From Clostridium sp. (lineage in GTDB: Bacteria; Bacillota; Clostridia; Lachnospirales; Lachnospiraceae), in contig JAMOZY010000014.1 of assembly GCA_023667695.1 (NCBI GenBank), positions 1 to 61,443 on the forward strand: a stretch of DNA of 61,443 nt, written 5' to 3'. Of this stretch, positions 18,601 to 28,029 are shown piece by piece. How positions within the stretch are numbered: position 1 is the stretch's first letter; each line of letters starts with the position of its first letter. The notes beneath the pieces were generated by a model, which was not told the origin of the DNA, made no database searches, and saw only the letters and a list, made by a program, of their open reading frames with translations. The position numbers and the translations under genes are program-made.

Positions 18601-21600
18601 GCATCCCGCCGTTTAATCTCCGTCACATTTCCGACAGCATCATAGGCGATATACATGGCTGCGCCTTCTCCATCCGTATAAGAGATGAGTCTGCCTGTCC
18701 CGTCATAAGCGGTTCGGGCGGTATTGCCTTCCCTGTCCTGTATAGCTGTCAGCCTATTATCCGCGTAGGTATACCGGATACTTCCACGGTTTCCATTGGT
18801 CTCACTTAGTACCTGACCGACTTCATTATAGGAATATGTCGTGGTAACGCCTCTGGCATCTACCATCAATAGCAAACGATTATCTGTATCATATTCATAC
18901 CGGGTAATACCGGATGCATCGGATATTGCAATGCAGTTCCCTGCTGTATCATAGGTATAGGTCTTTCTATTTCCCAGAGCATCCTGATAGCTTTCCAGCT
19001 GTCCTAATGCATCATAGGTGTAGCTGGTGGAATGACCGCCCCATGTCCTTCCGGTTATCCTGCCGGCAGAATCATAGGTACATCGGACCTCATTGCCCTG
19101 GGCATCCCTCTGCGTCAGGATTCTTCCTTCCCCATCCGCAGTTGTCGTCAGCGTGGTTCCATTTCCATCGGTATACTCTATAATTATACTGCTATTTTCC
19201 TGCTCTGTATACTGAAATGTTGCAAGGGGAGTATTTTTATCCCCATCATCCTGCGACAGAACCCGCCCCTTTTCGTCATAGGTGTTCACCAGGTAAACTG
19301 CTCCATATGGGTCCTGACTGGCCGTAATCCGGTGCTGTTCATCATAGGTATAGGTCAGATATTCCCCATTGGGATTGCTCCGTCGGATTAGATTGCCGGA
19401 TACATCGTATTGGAGGATAATCCCTCTGCCTGCAGAATCGGATACCCGAATCACCCTGCCGGCTGTATCATATTCCGCCAGCAGATAGTATCCCGTAGCT
19501 GCCTCCTGAATCTTCAGGGAAGCGTCCTGCCGTTCCAGCATGATATGATTTCCCTCATGAGAAATGATTTCTACCAGTCTGCCCTCTATATCAAAACAAT
19601 AGGTTCTGTCACCTGTAATCTCCATGGTAAATGAGCCATCCTCACAGCGAAGCAGTGTTACCGCATCCCAGCCCGCTTCCAGACAGATATACTCCTGGGC
19701 TTCCTGCACAGGCGCTAATGTCACCGCCGAACCCTCAATGCTTCCTTCCAGAGTAAGGGACTGTGCAGATGCCCGGATAAACGGCAGACTTTTGCCTCCA
19801 TCCTTATGTAAATATAATACACTGTTGCAATCCTCCAGCCACATTTCGTAATTATGGCTCCAGCCGTAACCCAGTTCTCCCGGACTTGCCGTATCGAGAG
19901 AATTATAATACAGCCGAAAGTCTAAGATGTCGATTCCCTGTATGGCTAATGCTGTAGCATCCGTCTGGAATGCACCAGTAGCAATGTCAACCGGGTCTTC
20001 TGCTTCTGTCTCTTCTTCCCAAAGAAGGACCGGCGGTAATACGGTTTCATTTTCCCGGGTTCCCCCAGATGCAGGAATTCGCGTTTGTGTATTTCCGCCC
20101 TGGGATAAAAGCCTTACCTTCCTCTGATGCGCATCCACAGGCACTACCCTTACCTGGAATCCGGTATTTCTTCCTTCCAGTATCCTTGCCTGGGCATCTA
20201 CCAGCCGATACATCTCTCCAATATCTCCATAGATGGTTCCATCCTCTGTTATGACTTCTCCAAAATCCACTGCGTAGGTTCCATAGACAGCCTCCGCCGG
20301 ATTCAACCGGGTGATATGGATAGTATCTCCCTGATATAATACCGGGATGGTCTGTGCCTCTTTTGCATCCTTTACATAATAGTCCAAAACGGAAACGGAA
20401 TATTCCAGTCCGGATACCTTTACGGTTCGAGAGCCTGCAGCTGACTGATATTCTCCAAAGGTCGTCTGAACATCATAAACCGCTCGTTCTCCTTCATTTT
20501 TCAACTGATATTGAATGTATAGTTTATCTCCGATTCTTGCCGTATTTTCCGGATAGATGTAAAGCACCAGCCCTTCACCGCTTTTTACCTCTATCCCTTC
20601 TTCTGTCTGGAAATGAGCCGTGATTTTCCGTCCCATTGGTTCCAGAATCCCAAGGAAATCTGCTGTCAGCTGATAGGTTCCCGGCTGGTCACCCCGGATA
20701 TACCAGGTAGTCTCATAGGTTTCTCCGGCTGGAATGGAGCCAATCTGCTTTCCGGCTTCATTATCTGCCGGACCATCCAGGAAGGAAAGTCCTGCCGGCA
20801 GATTCAGATAAGCCTCACACTCCGACAAGTCAAAGGGCTGCCCTGCCATATTGCAGATTTGCAAATCCACCCGAAACATCTCTTTCAGCCAGCTTACACT
20901 CTGGGTATCCATAATTACAATGATTGGTTCATTGATTGGAGAAACATTCTGAACCGTAGTGGCATGGGTCACACCGGAGCCGGGGTCTGTATAGCTTGTG
21001 CTATACGGGGTTCCGCCATATAAAGTGAATTTTTCTTTCTCTTCACCAGAAGAAATCCCGCTACCCGGCTTCTTCTGATAGGTCAGTTCTACCTCGACCT
21101 TTACATGGTTCCGGTTCTCTGCTGCATTTATGTCAATTCCATGCTCCAGAATCTCCTCTACGGTCATTTCCTCTACATTCAGACTGCCGACTACCATTTC
21201 CTGCTTTTGAAGCATGATTACCTTTATATTGTCAGAGGACGGCGTTACGGTAATCTGCTCCTCCACCGGAAGATATCCGCCCAAGTACACAAGAACCTGA
21301 TAATCTCCGGCTTCCAGCTGCAATTCCGCCTTGCCTGCTTCATCCGAGTAGATTAAGTCATAGGACTGCTTATCTTTTCCAAAGTATAACTCCGCCCCTT
21401 TTAGTTCCACATAATTCTCATCTACAATCCGGAACTGAATCCTGCCATTTTCTGCCGTCCCTTCTTCATACGATTCTTGCCCGGATGGTTCTACCGTAAC
21501 CGGTATGGTAAGACTGCTTTCATTTCCGGACAAATCTACCGCCTTTAGCGTAATGGTATGCTTTCCCGGCTGTTCAAACATATATCGCAGACTTCTTGCC

Positions 21601-24600
21601 CGGCTTTGCTCACTTTCATCTACGAACCACTGCATGGATGCAATTCCTACATTATCTGTGGTAGCTGCACCGGATAAGGCAATCCCCTCTCCGGCCGTTA
21701 CCGTAAGCTGCTCCACCTTAGCTCCATTATAATCCACCTGTACCTGTGGCGGTTCCAAATCCGTCTTCTTGCGTCTGCCTACCCGTTCTATAATCTGCGC
21801 ATTTCCTGCCACATCACCAATCTGCAGCCGATAGGTGTACCGCTTTCCCGGAACAGGAGCATCCGAACAAGTAGTAACCAGATTATCATTGGTATACAGG
21901 ATTCTGGTTTCCTTTTCATCCTCATCTATCCGATATAGGGCATAATAAGAAAAATCCTCCTCCAGATATGCTTCCCATGCAATCTGAAGCTGGTCCTCCT
22001 GCTCGGTTACCGACATTTCCCTGATTCCCGGCGGCGTCCGGTCCACGTTTACTTCTATGGTTTTCTGTATCATATACCCATTAATATCTGTGGCAGTACA
22101 CCGCAGCGGATAAATGCCCTCCGGCATATCGGTCATGGACCAGGGAATCATCGGACTCAGTTTCCATTCCTTACTATAACAGGTGTACTCCTCGATGGGA
22201 TGCCAGATGCCGTCCCTTTCGTATTCAAGCTTTATACTTGACAGCTGTATATTGTCGTTTGCCTCCAGCTTTACCCATGTCTGCTCATCCGCGCTCCCGT
22301 ATACTGCACGGAATACCGTGATTTCCGGCGGCTTTGTATCCTCCATAATCCGACTGGTCACTTCATTGCTTACACTGCCGGGATTTTCAGCAATATCCAG
22401 GGAATAGACTACATAATGATAATCCTTGCCATAGACTGCATCCATATCCTGATAGAAAGCATTCGAGGTTTTTCCAAGCGTCTCATACGTTCCCTGGTCA
22501 TCCCGACGCATGATGCAGTAGGTACAGTCACTGACCGGAGTCCACCGCAGACCAATTCCGGCATCGATATCATATGCCTCCAGGTCATGTACCCCTTCCG
22601 GCGGTGTATGGTCAATGATATACTCGTTCTGTACACCCTGACTTTTATTTCCGGCGTAATCATAGGCATACGCCCGTATATAGATACTGCCTTCCGGGAA
22701 TTCACTGGTATCCATCTGATAGGAAAAAGTGTAGGAGGTTCTTCTTTCCTCTGTCACCAGCTTTTTAATCGGCAGCCATTGCTCCTTATCCAGAGAATAT
22801 TCCAGTTGTACGGATTGAACTGCTTTATTATCCGTTACCGGTATGGACAGGGAAATCCGGTCCCCTACAAAGGTTGGCGACGGACGAATGCTTGTAACTG
22901 TTGGTGCAACCGTATCCGGCGCAGTTATAATCGTAACTGGTTCTGACGGAATTCCATATATTTTTCCATATTGCCCAAGAGCATAGGGTTGGATTCTTAT
23001 CGTATATGCCTGGTCTGACAGCAGTCTTTTAATTGTAGCATAGGTTACATCATGTATATAATCTTTCGTAACGAAGGTATTTCCCTCCAGCATCTGAACC
23101 TCATAATGTATAGAGGAAGATTCCGACATGGTCCATTCCAGAGAAACAAATGTAGTCCCCACCTTTTGATTTATAATGACCGGTGCCTCAATTCCCTGAC
23201 AGTTAATATAAAAGGTCTCTGTTTTTTCTGCCATATTACCATTCCTATCAGTGACAACGGCACGAAATACATAAGCTCCCCGTAACAGACTGGTTGGAAT
23301 TGTTCCATATATTAGTATGGATTTATCTCCAAATTTTCCAATTTTTCTGTAAGTCAGAGTCTGCCATTCCTCTGTACCCTCTAATGCATAATATAGCTTT
23401 ACATCTTCTACACCACGAGTATCCTTGACCCTTATTTCAAAGAATTCGTCATGATTCAGAACTTTTTTTTCAACCGACCATTTTTCTGCCGTCGGCGGCT
23501 TTGTATCCCGGGTAGTACGAACGGACTTCACAGAATAGCTTGTACCCTCCTGTGCATCAGCGGTGTAGGGAATCACTCGATAATAATAAGTGGTCCAATC
23601 CTTTACTTCCGAATCCAGGTAAGTATATTCTCCCAAATCATTTTTCTCCACCTGTCCCACCTGAATATATCCGGAGCGATAGGAACCGGACCGATAGATA
23701 TGATAACCGGCTGCATCCTCCTGAGAATCCTGCCACTGAAGCAGCACATCTCCCTGGTCATCCTTTACGGTCAGATTCCTTACGGCAGATAAAGACGGTG
23801 CCGATGCAGCTAAGGGAAGCTGTGCAGCTTCTTCCAGTATAATGCTTTCGTCTCTGGACGGCCGGAAGGAATTTATATCCCCTATCGCTTCTCCATTGGA
23901 AAACAGTTGTCCGGACACCTGCAAGTCCCCGTTGATTCCCAGTGTTCCGTCTGTTTCTGAATACTGCCGACCTTCTTCATCCATATCCAGATGCTGAATG
24001 AAATAATCGCCCTGTACTGACACCATACCGTTAATGATTACCGTACCATTTTGTATAAAATCACCGATTATACGGAAGTCATCATTAAAAATCAGCTTAT
24101 CTTCTTCCACATAGATTACCGGATACTCTATATGATTTTCACATTCCTCCGCATAAATATCCAGTATCCTTTGCTTAAGCCGGAATACCTCCGGATATAG
24201 TCTGCCATTCCCTATGGAAATAACCGGCATCAGTGCTTCATTGGTAAGATACAGTACCCGGTTCTTCTCACCCATAAATGCAATCATCGCCGGCAGGTCA
24301 TTCATCTCCGGTATATCAAGCATCTGACTGTCGTCTCCGGTTAGGAACAATTGAAATTCATGTCCAAATTCCAGCTTTCCACCGTCGGTTTCCAGCTCCT
24401 TATCATCCGCTGTACAAGTTCGAATTTCCAAAAAATCACCAGACAATTCCAGACTGCCCTTTTGAAGCAGAATCTGACCCTCTATGGAATCATAAAACAT
24501 AAAATCACCGGATATCTGGAGCTTATCATCGGAATGTGTCAGCCTTATGCTCTGTCCGGCATCCAAACTAGTAATAATAAAATCGCCATGTCCATACAGG

Positions 24601-25016
24601 GTCTTATTATAAAATCCAATCTGTCCCCCGTCTACTTTTATATCACCATCCACTACCAGGTCGCCGTCCAGTATCATATTGGCATCGTCTGATAATTTCA
24701 AATCTCCTTCTATGGTCAGCGTATATCCGTTTAGCTGAAGGGAATCATATAATTCCAGATTGCCTTTCACTGTAATATCCTGAGACAGAAAAAGACTTTC
24801 CTGCAATTCCACATCCTCGGAAACAACACCCTGCTCTACCTGCCATTGCGTTCCTATTAATTCAGGAATATCCGCAAGTTCTTCCGTCTCCTCCTGTTCT
24901 TCTTGTCCGGACAGATTTTCAGAAGCATAGATATTCATACCATTGGATGCCAGACACTGTATGATGATAACAAGCGTCATTATAAACGACAGCCCTCGAT
25001 AAATCCTCTTTTGCAT
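15684..25016 (-). CDS. Giant secreted Rhs/YD-repeat protein with polymorphic C-terminal tip
   Basis: About 3,110 residues. A signal peptide (FIMTLVIIIQCLASNGMNIY) is followed by a beta-helix-like region (NLELYDSLQLNGYTLTIEGD, repeated pattern) to about residue 400. Several fibronectin-III and Ig-like domains follow (for example LQWQDSQEDAAGYHIYRSGS), then a carboxypeptidase-regulatory-like domain (GRIQFRIVDENYVELKGAEL). A DUF6531 segment with DIATGAFQTDATALAIQGID lies near 1,670, with many YD repeats to about 2,850 and an Rhs core ending at DPFGLEKW. The last 140 or so residues are the variable tip, hydrophobic (SYVMAISTIAFPEVGVVTDF, GWIVVDLFSFTGVGNLVTVE), with no recognised catalytic motif. 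Rhs shells enclose and deliver such tips in contact-dependent competition. ATG at 25016 is chosen because it starts the signal peptide and follows GAGAGGA; the frame remains open upstream to 25109. Confidence 0.9.
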   Translation of the reverse strand: MQKRIYRGLSFIMTLVIIIQCLASNGMNIYASENLSGQEEQEETEELADIPELIGTQWQVEQGVVSEDVELQESLFLSQDITVKGNLELYDSLQLNGYTLTIEGDLKLSDDANMILDGDLVVDGDIKVDGGQIGFYNKTLYGHGDFIITSLDAGQSIRLTHSDDKLQISGDFMFYDSIEGQILLQKGSLELSGDFLEIRTCTADDKELETDGGKLEFGHEFQLFLTGDDSQMLDIPEMNDLPAMIAFMGEKNRVLYLTNEALMPVISIGNGRLYPEVFRLKQRILDIYAEECENHIEYPVIYVEEDKLIFNDDFRIIGDFIQNGTVIINGMVSVQGDYFIQHLDMDEEGRQYSETDGTLGINGDLQVSGQLFSNGEAIGDINSFRPSRDESIILEEAAQLPLAASAPSLSAVRNLTVKDDQGDVLLQWQDSQEDAAGYHIYRSGSYRSGYIQVGQVEKNDLGEYTYLDSEVKDWTTYYYRVIPYTADAQEGTSYSVKSVRTTRDTKPPTAEKWSVEKKVLNHDEFFEIRVKDTRGVEDVKLYYALEGTEEWQTLTYRKIGKFGDKSILIYGTIPTSLLRGAYVFRAVVTDRNGNMAEKTETFYINCQGIEAPVIINQKVGTTFVSLEWTMSESSSIHYEVQMLEGNTFVTKDYIHDVTYATIKRLLSDQAYTIRIQPYALGQYGKIYGIPSEPVTIITAPDTVAPTVTSIRPSPTFVGDRISLSIPVTDNKAVQSVQLEYSLDKEQWLPIKKLVTEERRTSYTFSYQMDTSEFPEGSIYIRAYAYDYAGNKSQGVQNEYIIDHTPPEGVHDLEAYDIDAGIGLRWTPVSDCTYCIMRRDDQGTYETLGKTSNAFYQDMDAVYGKDYHYVVYSLDIAENPGSVSNEVTSRIMEDTKPPEITVFRAVYGSADEQTWVKLEANDNIQLSSIKLEYERDGIWHPIEEYTCYSKEWKLSPMIPWSMTDMPEGIYPLRCTATDINGYMIQKTIEVNVDRTPPGIREMSVTEQEDQLQIAWEAYLEEDFSYYALYRIDEDEKETRILYTNDNLVTTCSDAPVPGKRYTYRLQIGDVAGNAQIIERVGRRKKTDLEPPQVQVDYNGAKVEQLTVTAGEGIALSGAATTDNVGIASMQWFVDESEQSRARSLRYMFEQPGKHTITLKAVDLSGNESSLTIPVTVEPSGQESYEEGTAENGRIQFRIVDENYVELKGAELYFGKDKQSYDLIYSDEAGKAELQLEAGDYQVLVYLGGYLPVEEQITVTPSSDNIKVIMLQKQEMVVGSLNVEEMTVEEILEHGIDINAAENRNHVKVEVELTYQKKPGSGISSGEEKEKFTLYGGTPYSTSYTDPGSGVTHATTVQNVSPINEPIIVIMDTQSVSWLKEMFRVDLQICNMAGQPFDLSECEAYLNLPAGLSFLDGPADNEAGKQIGSIPAGETYETTWYIRGDQPGTYQLTADFLGILEPMGRKITAHFQTEEGIEVKSGEGLVLYIYPENTARIGDKLYIQYQLKNEGERAVYDVQTTFGEYQSAAGSRTVKVSGLEYSVSVLDYYVKDAKEAQTIPVLYQGDTIHITRLNPAEAVYGTYAVDFGEVITEDGTIYGDIGEMYRLVDAQARILEGRNTGFQVRVVPVDAHQRKVRLLSQGGNTQTRIPASGGTRENETVLPPVLLWEEETEAEDPVDIATGAFQTDATALAIQGIDILDFRLYYNSLDTASPGELGYGWSHNYEMWLEDCNSVLYLHKDGGKSLPFIRASAQSLTLEGSIEGSAVTLAPVQEAQEYICLEAGWDAVTLLRCEDGSFTMEITGDRTYCFDIEGRLVEIISHEGNHIMLERQDASLKIQEAATGYYLLAEYDTAGRVIRVSDSAGRGIILQYDVSGNLIRRSNPNGEYLTYTYDEQHRITASQDPYGAVYLVNTYDEKGRVLSQDDGDKNTPLATFQYTEQENSSIIIEYTDGNGTTLTTTADGEGRILTQRDAQGNEVRCTYDSAGRITGRTWGGHSTSYTYDALGQLESYQDALGNRKTYTYDTAGNCIAISDASGITRYEYDTDNRLLLMVDARGVTTTYSYNEVGQVLSETNGNRGSIRYTYADNRLTAIQDREGNTARTAYDGTGRLISYTDGEGAAMYIAYDAVGNVTEIKRRDASNGTGITQAYTYDAVGNLTSYTDGNGNTTRYEYNIRDELLAEVYPDGSRKECTRDAAGNITAITYPETAQGSAMEQAVYDSAGNLTALTDIYGYTTEYQYGAWGVLEAVIKPNGGTIHYTYYENGLLQSQTDAEGNRITFSYDRKGNLTQLSDAEGVLCQISYDAYGQILCLENGCGNRMEFTYDEYGQVITSKDANGNTTVYEYDHNGNRIRSTDALGRITEYVYDSNNQIAAVRRYAENGRDFIQTGYTYDMLGNITSLRDGEGNTYEFCYDNNSNLTEIRDAYGSTIQSMEYDCRNQVARITDAAGTETEQKYDAMGRILSSASRSTAGTSEILYQYGSNGILSQVVDATGSASSVTYDTEGNITSITNPNGGVTEYAYDLNNNLLSETIGEAYHIAYSYDARNQMITRENARGQQTVYEYDNCGRLTRQTDEAGIIQYTYDGMGNLLTVTDEAGIISREYDSAGRLTRYTDTEGNSITYDYNAWDNVTAIHYPDGRTVTYTYDKNGKIISITDWSGRITGYTYNKNSQLISTERPDGSIETRTYNEAGQLIQISDCQGDAILHQYDYSYDGRGNIASIRTGGEAVGENDYSALQNCTMTYDANNRLLTYNGEAVTYDADGNMTYGPLNGTMTSFTYDCRNRLIQAGDTSYTYDAENHRIRAETEQTITRYVVDSQQELSRILQTVETDKRTGESRITYYTYGRGLLSQEDEEKEYRLYHFNHLGSTTLITDEAGKVVETFEYNPYGELLDGEIGKYPFLFNGEYGVVTDRNGLYYMRARYYNVDIKRFMNQDIIVGSVESSPSLNRYAYVEGNPVNYLDPFGLEKWDNEFTVWHEALGNISYVMAISTIAFPEVGVVTDFWGKIVAGIDVSIHLYEFFFYPQGSGYKYKIEHLGWIVVDLFSFTGVGNLVTVEFYVADKVTQEQYGKGYFEYEIDELIETYESFVRLFETFNYLINNKDKLYEGDLF

Positions 25017-25035
25017 CTTCCTTTTCCTCTCCTGT

Positions 25036-25620
25036 TTACCTTTCGCTTTTGTAATCGGTTTCCAGCTTTTTCTTTCTGATTTTCCATATTGCTCCGCCCG
25101 CCAGTACAAGGATTAACAGAATGATAACCCATCCTGCATTCCATGGGGTTGTTACTCCCGGTGCAATATCGTGTTCTTCCATCCCCTTATTTACATATCC
25201 CGACAATACTTCCTTGTTTTTCGTTTTATTCCAGTCTGTTCTTCCATTTTCCATGAATGGCTGCTCTCTATCATTCCCATCTCCGGCTGTATGCACATAT
25301 CCCCTGAGCATACTCTCATCTTCCAGGGCTTCCGGTCCGGAAAGCCTCCCTTCCGCTATATCATTCTCTTGCAGTAAGCCAGGATTTGCTTCCACTTCCT
25401 TTGATGCTGAGGTGACTACGCTTTGCAGATTTCCATTCCTATCATACTGATACAGAACCTCGCTTCCGTCCGGGTATATTTCTTTTATAATCCGGCCTAA
25501 TTCATCATATTCATATTCAATGCCGTCCGTTTCCTCTTCTTCCAGCTTGATACTGGAAAATCCGGTAACTGTACTGCAGCACAGCAGTATGACAAGCAAA
25601 CATAACAGCTTCTTTTTCAT
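25036..25620 (-). CDS. Short exported Rhs-repeat companion with C-terminal membrane anchor
   Basis: 194 residues: signal peptide (KKLLCLLVILLCCSTVTGFS), one complete YD-repeat unit (YEYDELGRIIKEIYPDGSEV then YQYDRNGNLQSV), a linker, and a C-terminal membrane segment (NAGWVIILLILVLAGGAIWK) with a basic tail. The gene ends 19 bp before the giant Rhs gene and has a strong GGAGGAG RBS, so it is the first gene of that operon. A single-repeat protein tethered to the outer membrane face could hold or help deliver the Rhs shell; this is inference. A fragment of a larger rhs gene is less likely because signal and anchor are both intact. Confidence 0.7.
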   Translation of the reverse strand: MKKKLLCLLVILLCCSTVTGFSSIKLEEEETDGIEYEYDELGRIIKEIYPDGSEVLYQYDRNGNLQSVVTSASKEVEANPGLLQENDIAEGRLSGPEALEDESMLRGYVHTAGDGNDREQPFMENGRTDWNKTKNKEVLSGYVNKGMEEHDIAPGVTTPWNAGWVIILLILVLAGGAIWKIRKKKLETDYKSER

Positions 25621-25646
25621 ATGCTCCTCCTGGATTTCCCCTTAAA

Positions 25647-25694
25647 CACAAAAACGCACAGAACCCTAAGCATATCATCTAGGGGTTCTATGCG
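25647..25694 (-). terminator. Intrinsic terminator in the leader of the Rhs operon
   Basis: On the minus strand CGCATAGAACCCCTA and TAGGGTTCTGTGCG form a near-perfect stem (25694-25655) followed by TTTTTGTGTTT. It ends 26 bp before the ATG of the 194-codon gene and lies downstream of the promoter at 25774-25802, so it is inside the operon leader and could act as an attenuator as well as ending transcripts from upstream. Confidence 0.7.
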
Positions 25695-25773
25695 TATCGT
25701 ATCAATATGAGTAATAAAACCGGAATATTTCTATTCTGTCCTTACTTTTTATTTTCAACTCCACTATATGGAA

Positions 25774-25802
25774 ATTATATCAAAGATTTATCCGCATTAC
25801 AA
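25774..25802 (-). promoter_or_regulatory. Predicted Rhs operon promoter with extended -10
   Basis: TTGTAA (25802-25797), a 17-bp spacer and TGATATAAT give an extended -10 with perfect TATAAT (25779-25774). The transcript would have a leader of about 147 nt containing an AGTAA/TTACT stem enclosing GAATA/TATTC, then the terminator hairpin. Confidence 0.6.
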
Positions 25803-25822
25803 CAAGTATTATTCCCATTTTT

Positions 25823-25981
25823 CTATAACTCTGCAACAGATGTAACCCGGTCTATGACACACCAGACAATGCGTAATCCTGCAAGTAATATAGCGACAGG
25901 CAGTAACAACAGACAAATAATTACACATCCCCACTTCGGATGGTGTTTTTTATAATCTTCGGAAGCTGGCTTAACTCTCAT
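25823..25981 (-). CDS. Small single-pass membrane protein
   Basis: A 52-residue frame beginning MRVKPASEDYKKHHPKWG and continuing into one hydrophobic segment (CVIICLLLLPVAILLAGLRI), ending VTSVAEL. ATG at 25981 is preceded by AGGTGA at good spacing, and the basic N terminus before the membrane helix is typical of a real small membrane protein. It lies 71 bp after the bceB stop and just upstream of the Rhs promoter. I do not recognise a family; its partner could be the ABC permease or the Rhs system. Confidence 0.6.
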   Translation of the reverse strand: MRVKPASEDYKKHHPKWGCVIICLLLLPVAILLAGLRIVWCVIDRVTSVAEL

Positions 25982-26052
25982 TTTCAATCACCTGACAACC
26001 TTTCTATCCTCCAGAAATTATCCTCCGGAAATCATCTTCTGCAATTTAACCC

Positions 26053-28029
26053 TTAGCTCCAGCTTACTATCTTATAATATGCCTTTGCCGTTATGGAATA
26101 AATAATCCCATACAAAAGAGCAAATGCAAGGAAGCATCCCAGCGCACATAATACAAAAAGTCCTGTATTAAAGAATCCAAGCAGTCTCATCATTCTGATA
26201 ATAATCGGAACTGCAAAGCCTACATGAATCCCTGCCAGAATCAGAGGCAGAAAGAATACGGTCAGAATCTGGGAATGGATGGATTGCTTGACTTCCCCAT
26301 GGCTCATGCCTACCTTCTGCATGATTTCATATCGTTCCTTATCCTCATAGCCTTCTGAAATCTGCTTATAATATATAACCAAAACAGCCGCCATGGTGAA
26401 TAAGACGCTTAAAAAGACACCCAGAAAGAACAGGCTGCCATGCAGACTTAGAAAGTCCCTTCTTGCATTCTCATGGGTATAAATAACAACATCCCAGTTT
26501 TTCGCTAAAAATTCATCCCGTATCTGGAAAAAGGCTCCGTTTTGATTTTCTTCCGAACCAATCAGGTCATAACCGTAATAGGTGTGGAAAAAGGAAGCTG
26601 CTGATTCATAATCCTCATACATGGCTTCTATGCCCTTCATGATTTCCTGTGTGTCCCGGACAATCAGATAATAAGTAGTAAAGACATGGTCCTCCCTTAG
26701 CTTCCACATTTCCTCTGGCCGTTCTTTAATATTATACGTACTGCCAAACACAGTCAGCGTATCATAAGAATACTTTTTTTGTGGTGAATACAGCAATATT
26801 TCATTTTCCTGCAAAGCAACATCGGTTCCAAGAATACGATTGTAATCGGACAGCGGAATCATGACCAGATAATTCACATCCCTATAATTGCTAAATACAT
26901 CTCTGTCTGTATAAAATGCAGAACCCTTCCGAACGGCAGCAATTTCATAATAGGAATAATAAATCGCATTCTCTACCTCCATTTGATGATTCTGAATCCC
27001 CTGATTTACAACCTCAAGCAGCTCTGGTGACGCTTCTTTTTGTCCATATGCAGTAATAGAGAAATCATTGGGATATTTCCCACGAATAATATCCTCCTCA
27101 CCGATAATCAGAGATGTTGTAGAACACAGCATTACCAAAACCATAGTAGACAGGATGCAGATATTGGCAAGACCGACCGCATTCCGTTTCATACGGTACA
27201 GCATACTGGATACGGAAACAAAATGCTGCGCCTTATAATAATACTTCTTGTTGTTCCGCAGTATTTTCAGAAATGCAATACTGCCTGCCAAAAATGAGAA
27301 ATAAGTACCTATAATTACCAATAGAACTGCCAGAAAGAATACCGTAAATGCCTCCAGTGGACTCTTCAGGCAGATGGATAATGCATAAGCAGCTGCCAGA
27401 CAACAGACCCCTGATATAGCCATGACCCATTTCGTTTTCGGTTCCTGCTCTCCCACCTGACCTCCATGAAGCAATTCAATCGGATTGGAACGGGATACCT
27501 GCCATATGGAATTCAAAAAAATTAAAAGAAAGATAATTCCAAATAAGATACCGGATACTACAAGGGCCCTGGCATAAATATGAAAGCCCAGCGTAATTTC
27601 CATATCCAAAAGCCTTACTAAAAACAAATACATGCTTTTTTCCAGAAGGATGCCCAGCAAAAGTCCTCCAGCCAGACTGATTATCGCAATATACAAGGTT
27701 TCAAAGCCCATTACCCGCAGGATATGACGCTTTTCCATTCCAAGTATATTCCAAAGACCGATTTCCTTTTTCCGCCGTTTCATCAAAAAGCTATTGGTAT
27801 AAAACAAAAATACAGCAGAGAAAAGCCCAACAATATAACGCCCGAATTCCATCATACCTAACAGCTGCTGTCCCCCGCGAATCTGAAGCATATCTTCGTT
27901 GACGGATAAGGAATGTATAATATAATACATGGCAATCGTAACAATACAGGTAATAAGATAGGGAACATATGTCCGACTGTTCTTCTTGATATTATTGATG
28001 GCAAGCTTTGGATAAAATCGTTTATTCAT
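26053..28029 (-). CDS. bceB: BceB-type ABC transporter permease
   Basis: About 658 residues with the ten-helix arrangement of BceB/VraG permeases. FtsX-like segments near residues 60-170 and at the C terminus flank a large extracellular domain of about 210 residues (roughly 310-520) that binds peptide antibiotics or their lipid II complexes. The N-terminal KLAINNIKKNSRTYVPYLIT is typical. ATG at 28029 has GGTGGTGA upstream and overlaps the ATPase stop by 8 bp. With BceA it expels or displaces the peptide, and in known systems it also signals to the kinase. Confidence 0.9.
   Translation of the reverse strand: MNKRFYPKLAINNIKKNSRTYVPYLITCIVTIAMYYIIHSLSVNEDMLQIRGGQQLLGMMEFGRYIVGLFSAVFLFYTNSFLMKRRKKEIGLWNILGMEKRHILRVMGFETLYIAIISLAGGLLLGILLEKSMYLFLVRLLDMEITLGFHIYARALVVSGILFGIIFLLIFLNSIWQVSRSNPIELLHGGQVGEQEPKTKWVMAISGVCCLAAAYALSICLKSPLEAFTVFFLAVLLVIIGTYFSFLAGSIAFLKILRNNKKYYYKAQHFVSVSSMLYRMKRNAVGLANICILSTMVLVMLCSTTSLIIGEEDIIRGKYPNDFSITAYGQKEASPELLEVVNQGIQNHQMEVENAIYYSYYEIAAVRKGSAFYTDRDVFSNYRDVNYLVMIPLSDYNRILGTDVALQENEILLYSPQKKYSYDTLTVFGSTYNIKERPEEMWKLREDHVFTTYYLIVRDTQEIMKGIEAMYEDYESAASFFHTYYGYDLIGSEENQNGAFFQIRDEFLAKNWDVVIYTHENARRDFLSLHGSLFFLGVFLSVLFTMAAVLVIYYKQISEGYEDKERYEIMQKVGMSHGEVKQSIHSQILTVFFLPLILAGIHVGFAVPIIIRMMRLLGFFNTGLFVLCALGCFLAFALLYGIIYSITAKAYYKIVSWS

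Noticed and set aside
17727-18809. Rightward 360-codon frame and other long plus-strand frames inside 15.9-24.7 kb
   Set aside because: They are opposite-strand shadows of the repetitive Rhs gene; no RBS, no domain, and composition follows the YD repeats.
16690-19900. Possible tandem DNA repeats or CRISPR-like array
   Set aside because: The periodicity is that of YD-repeat codons in one open frame; there are no identical repeats with unique spacers.
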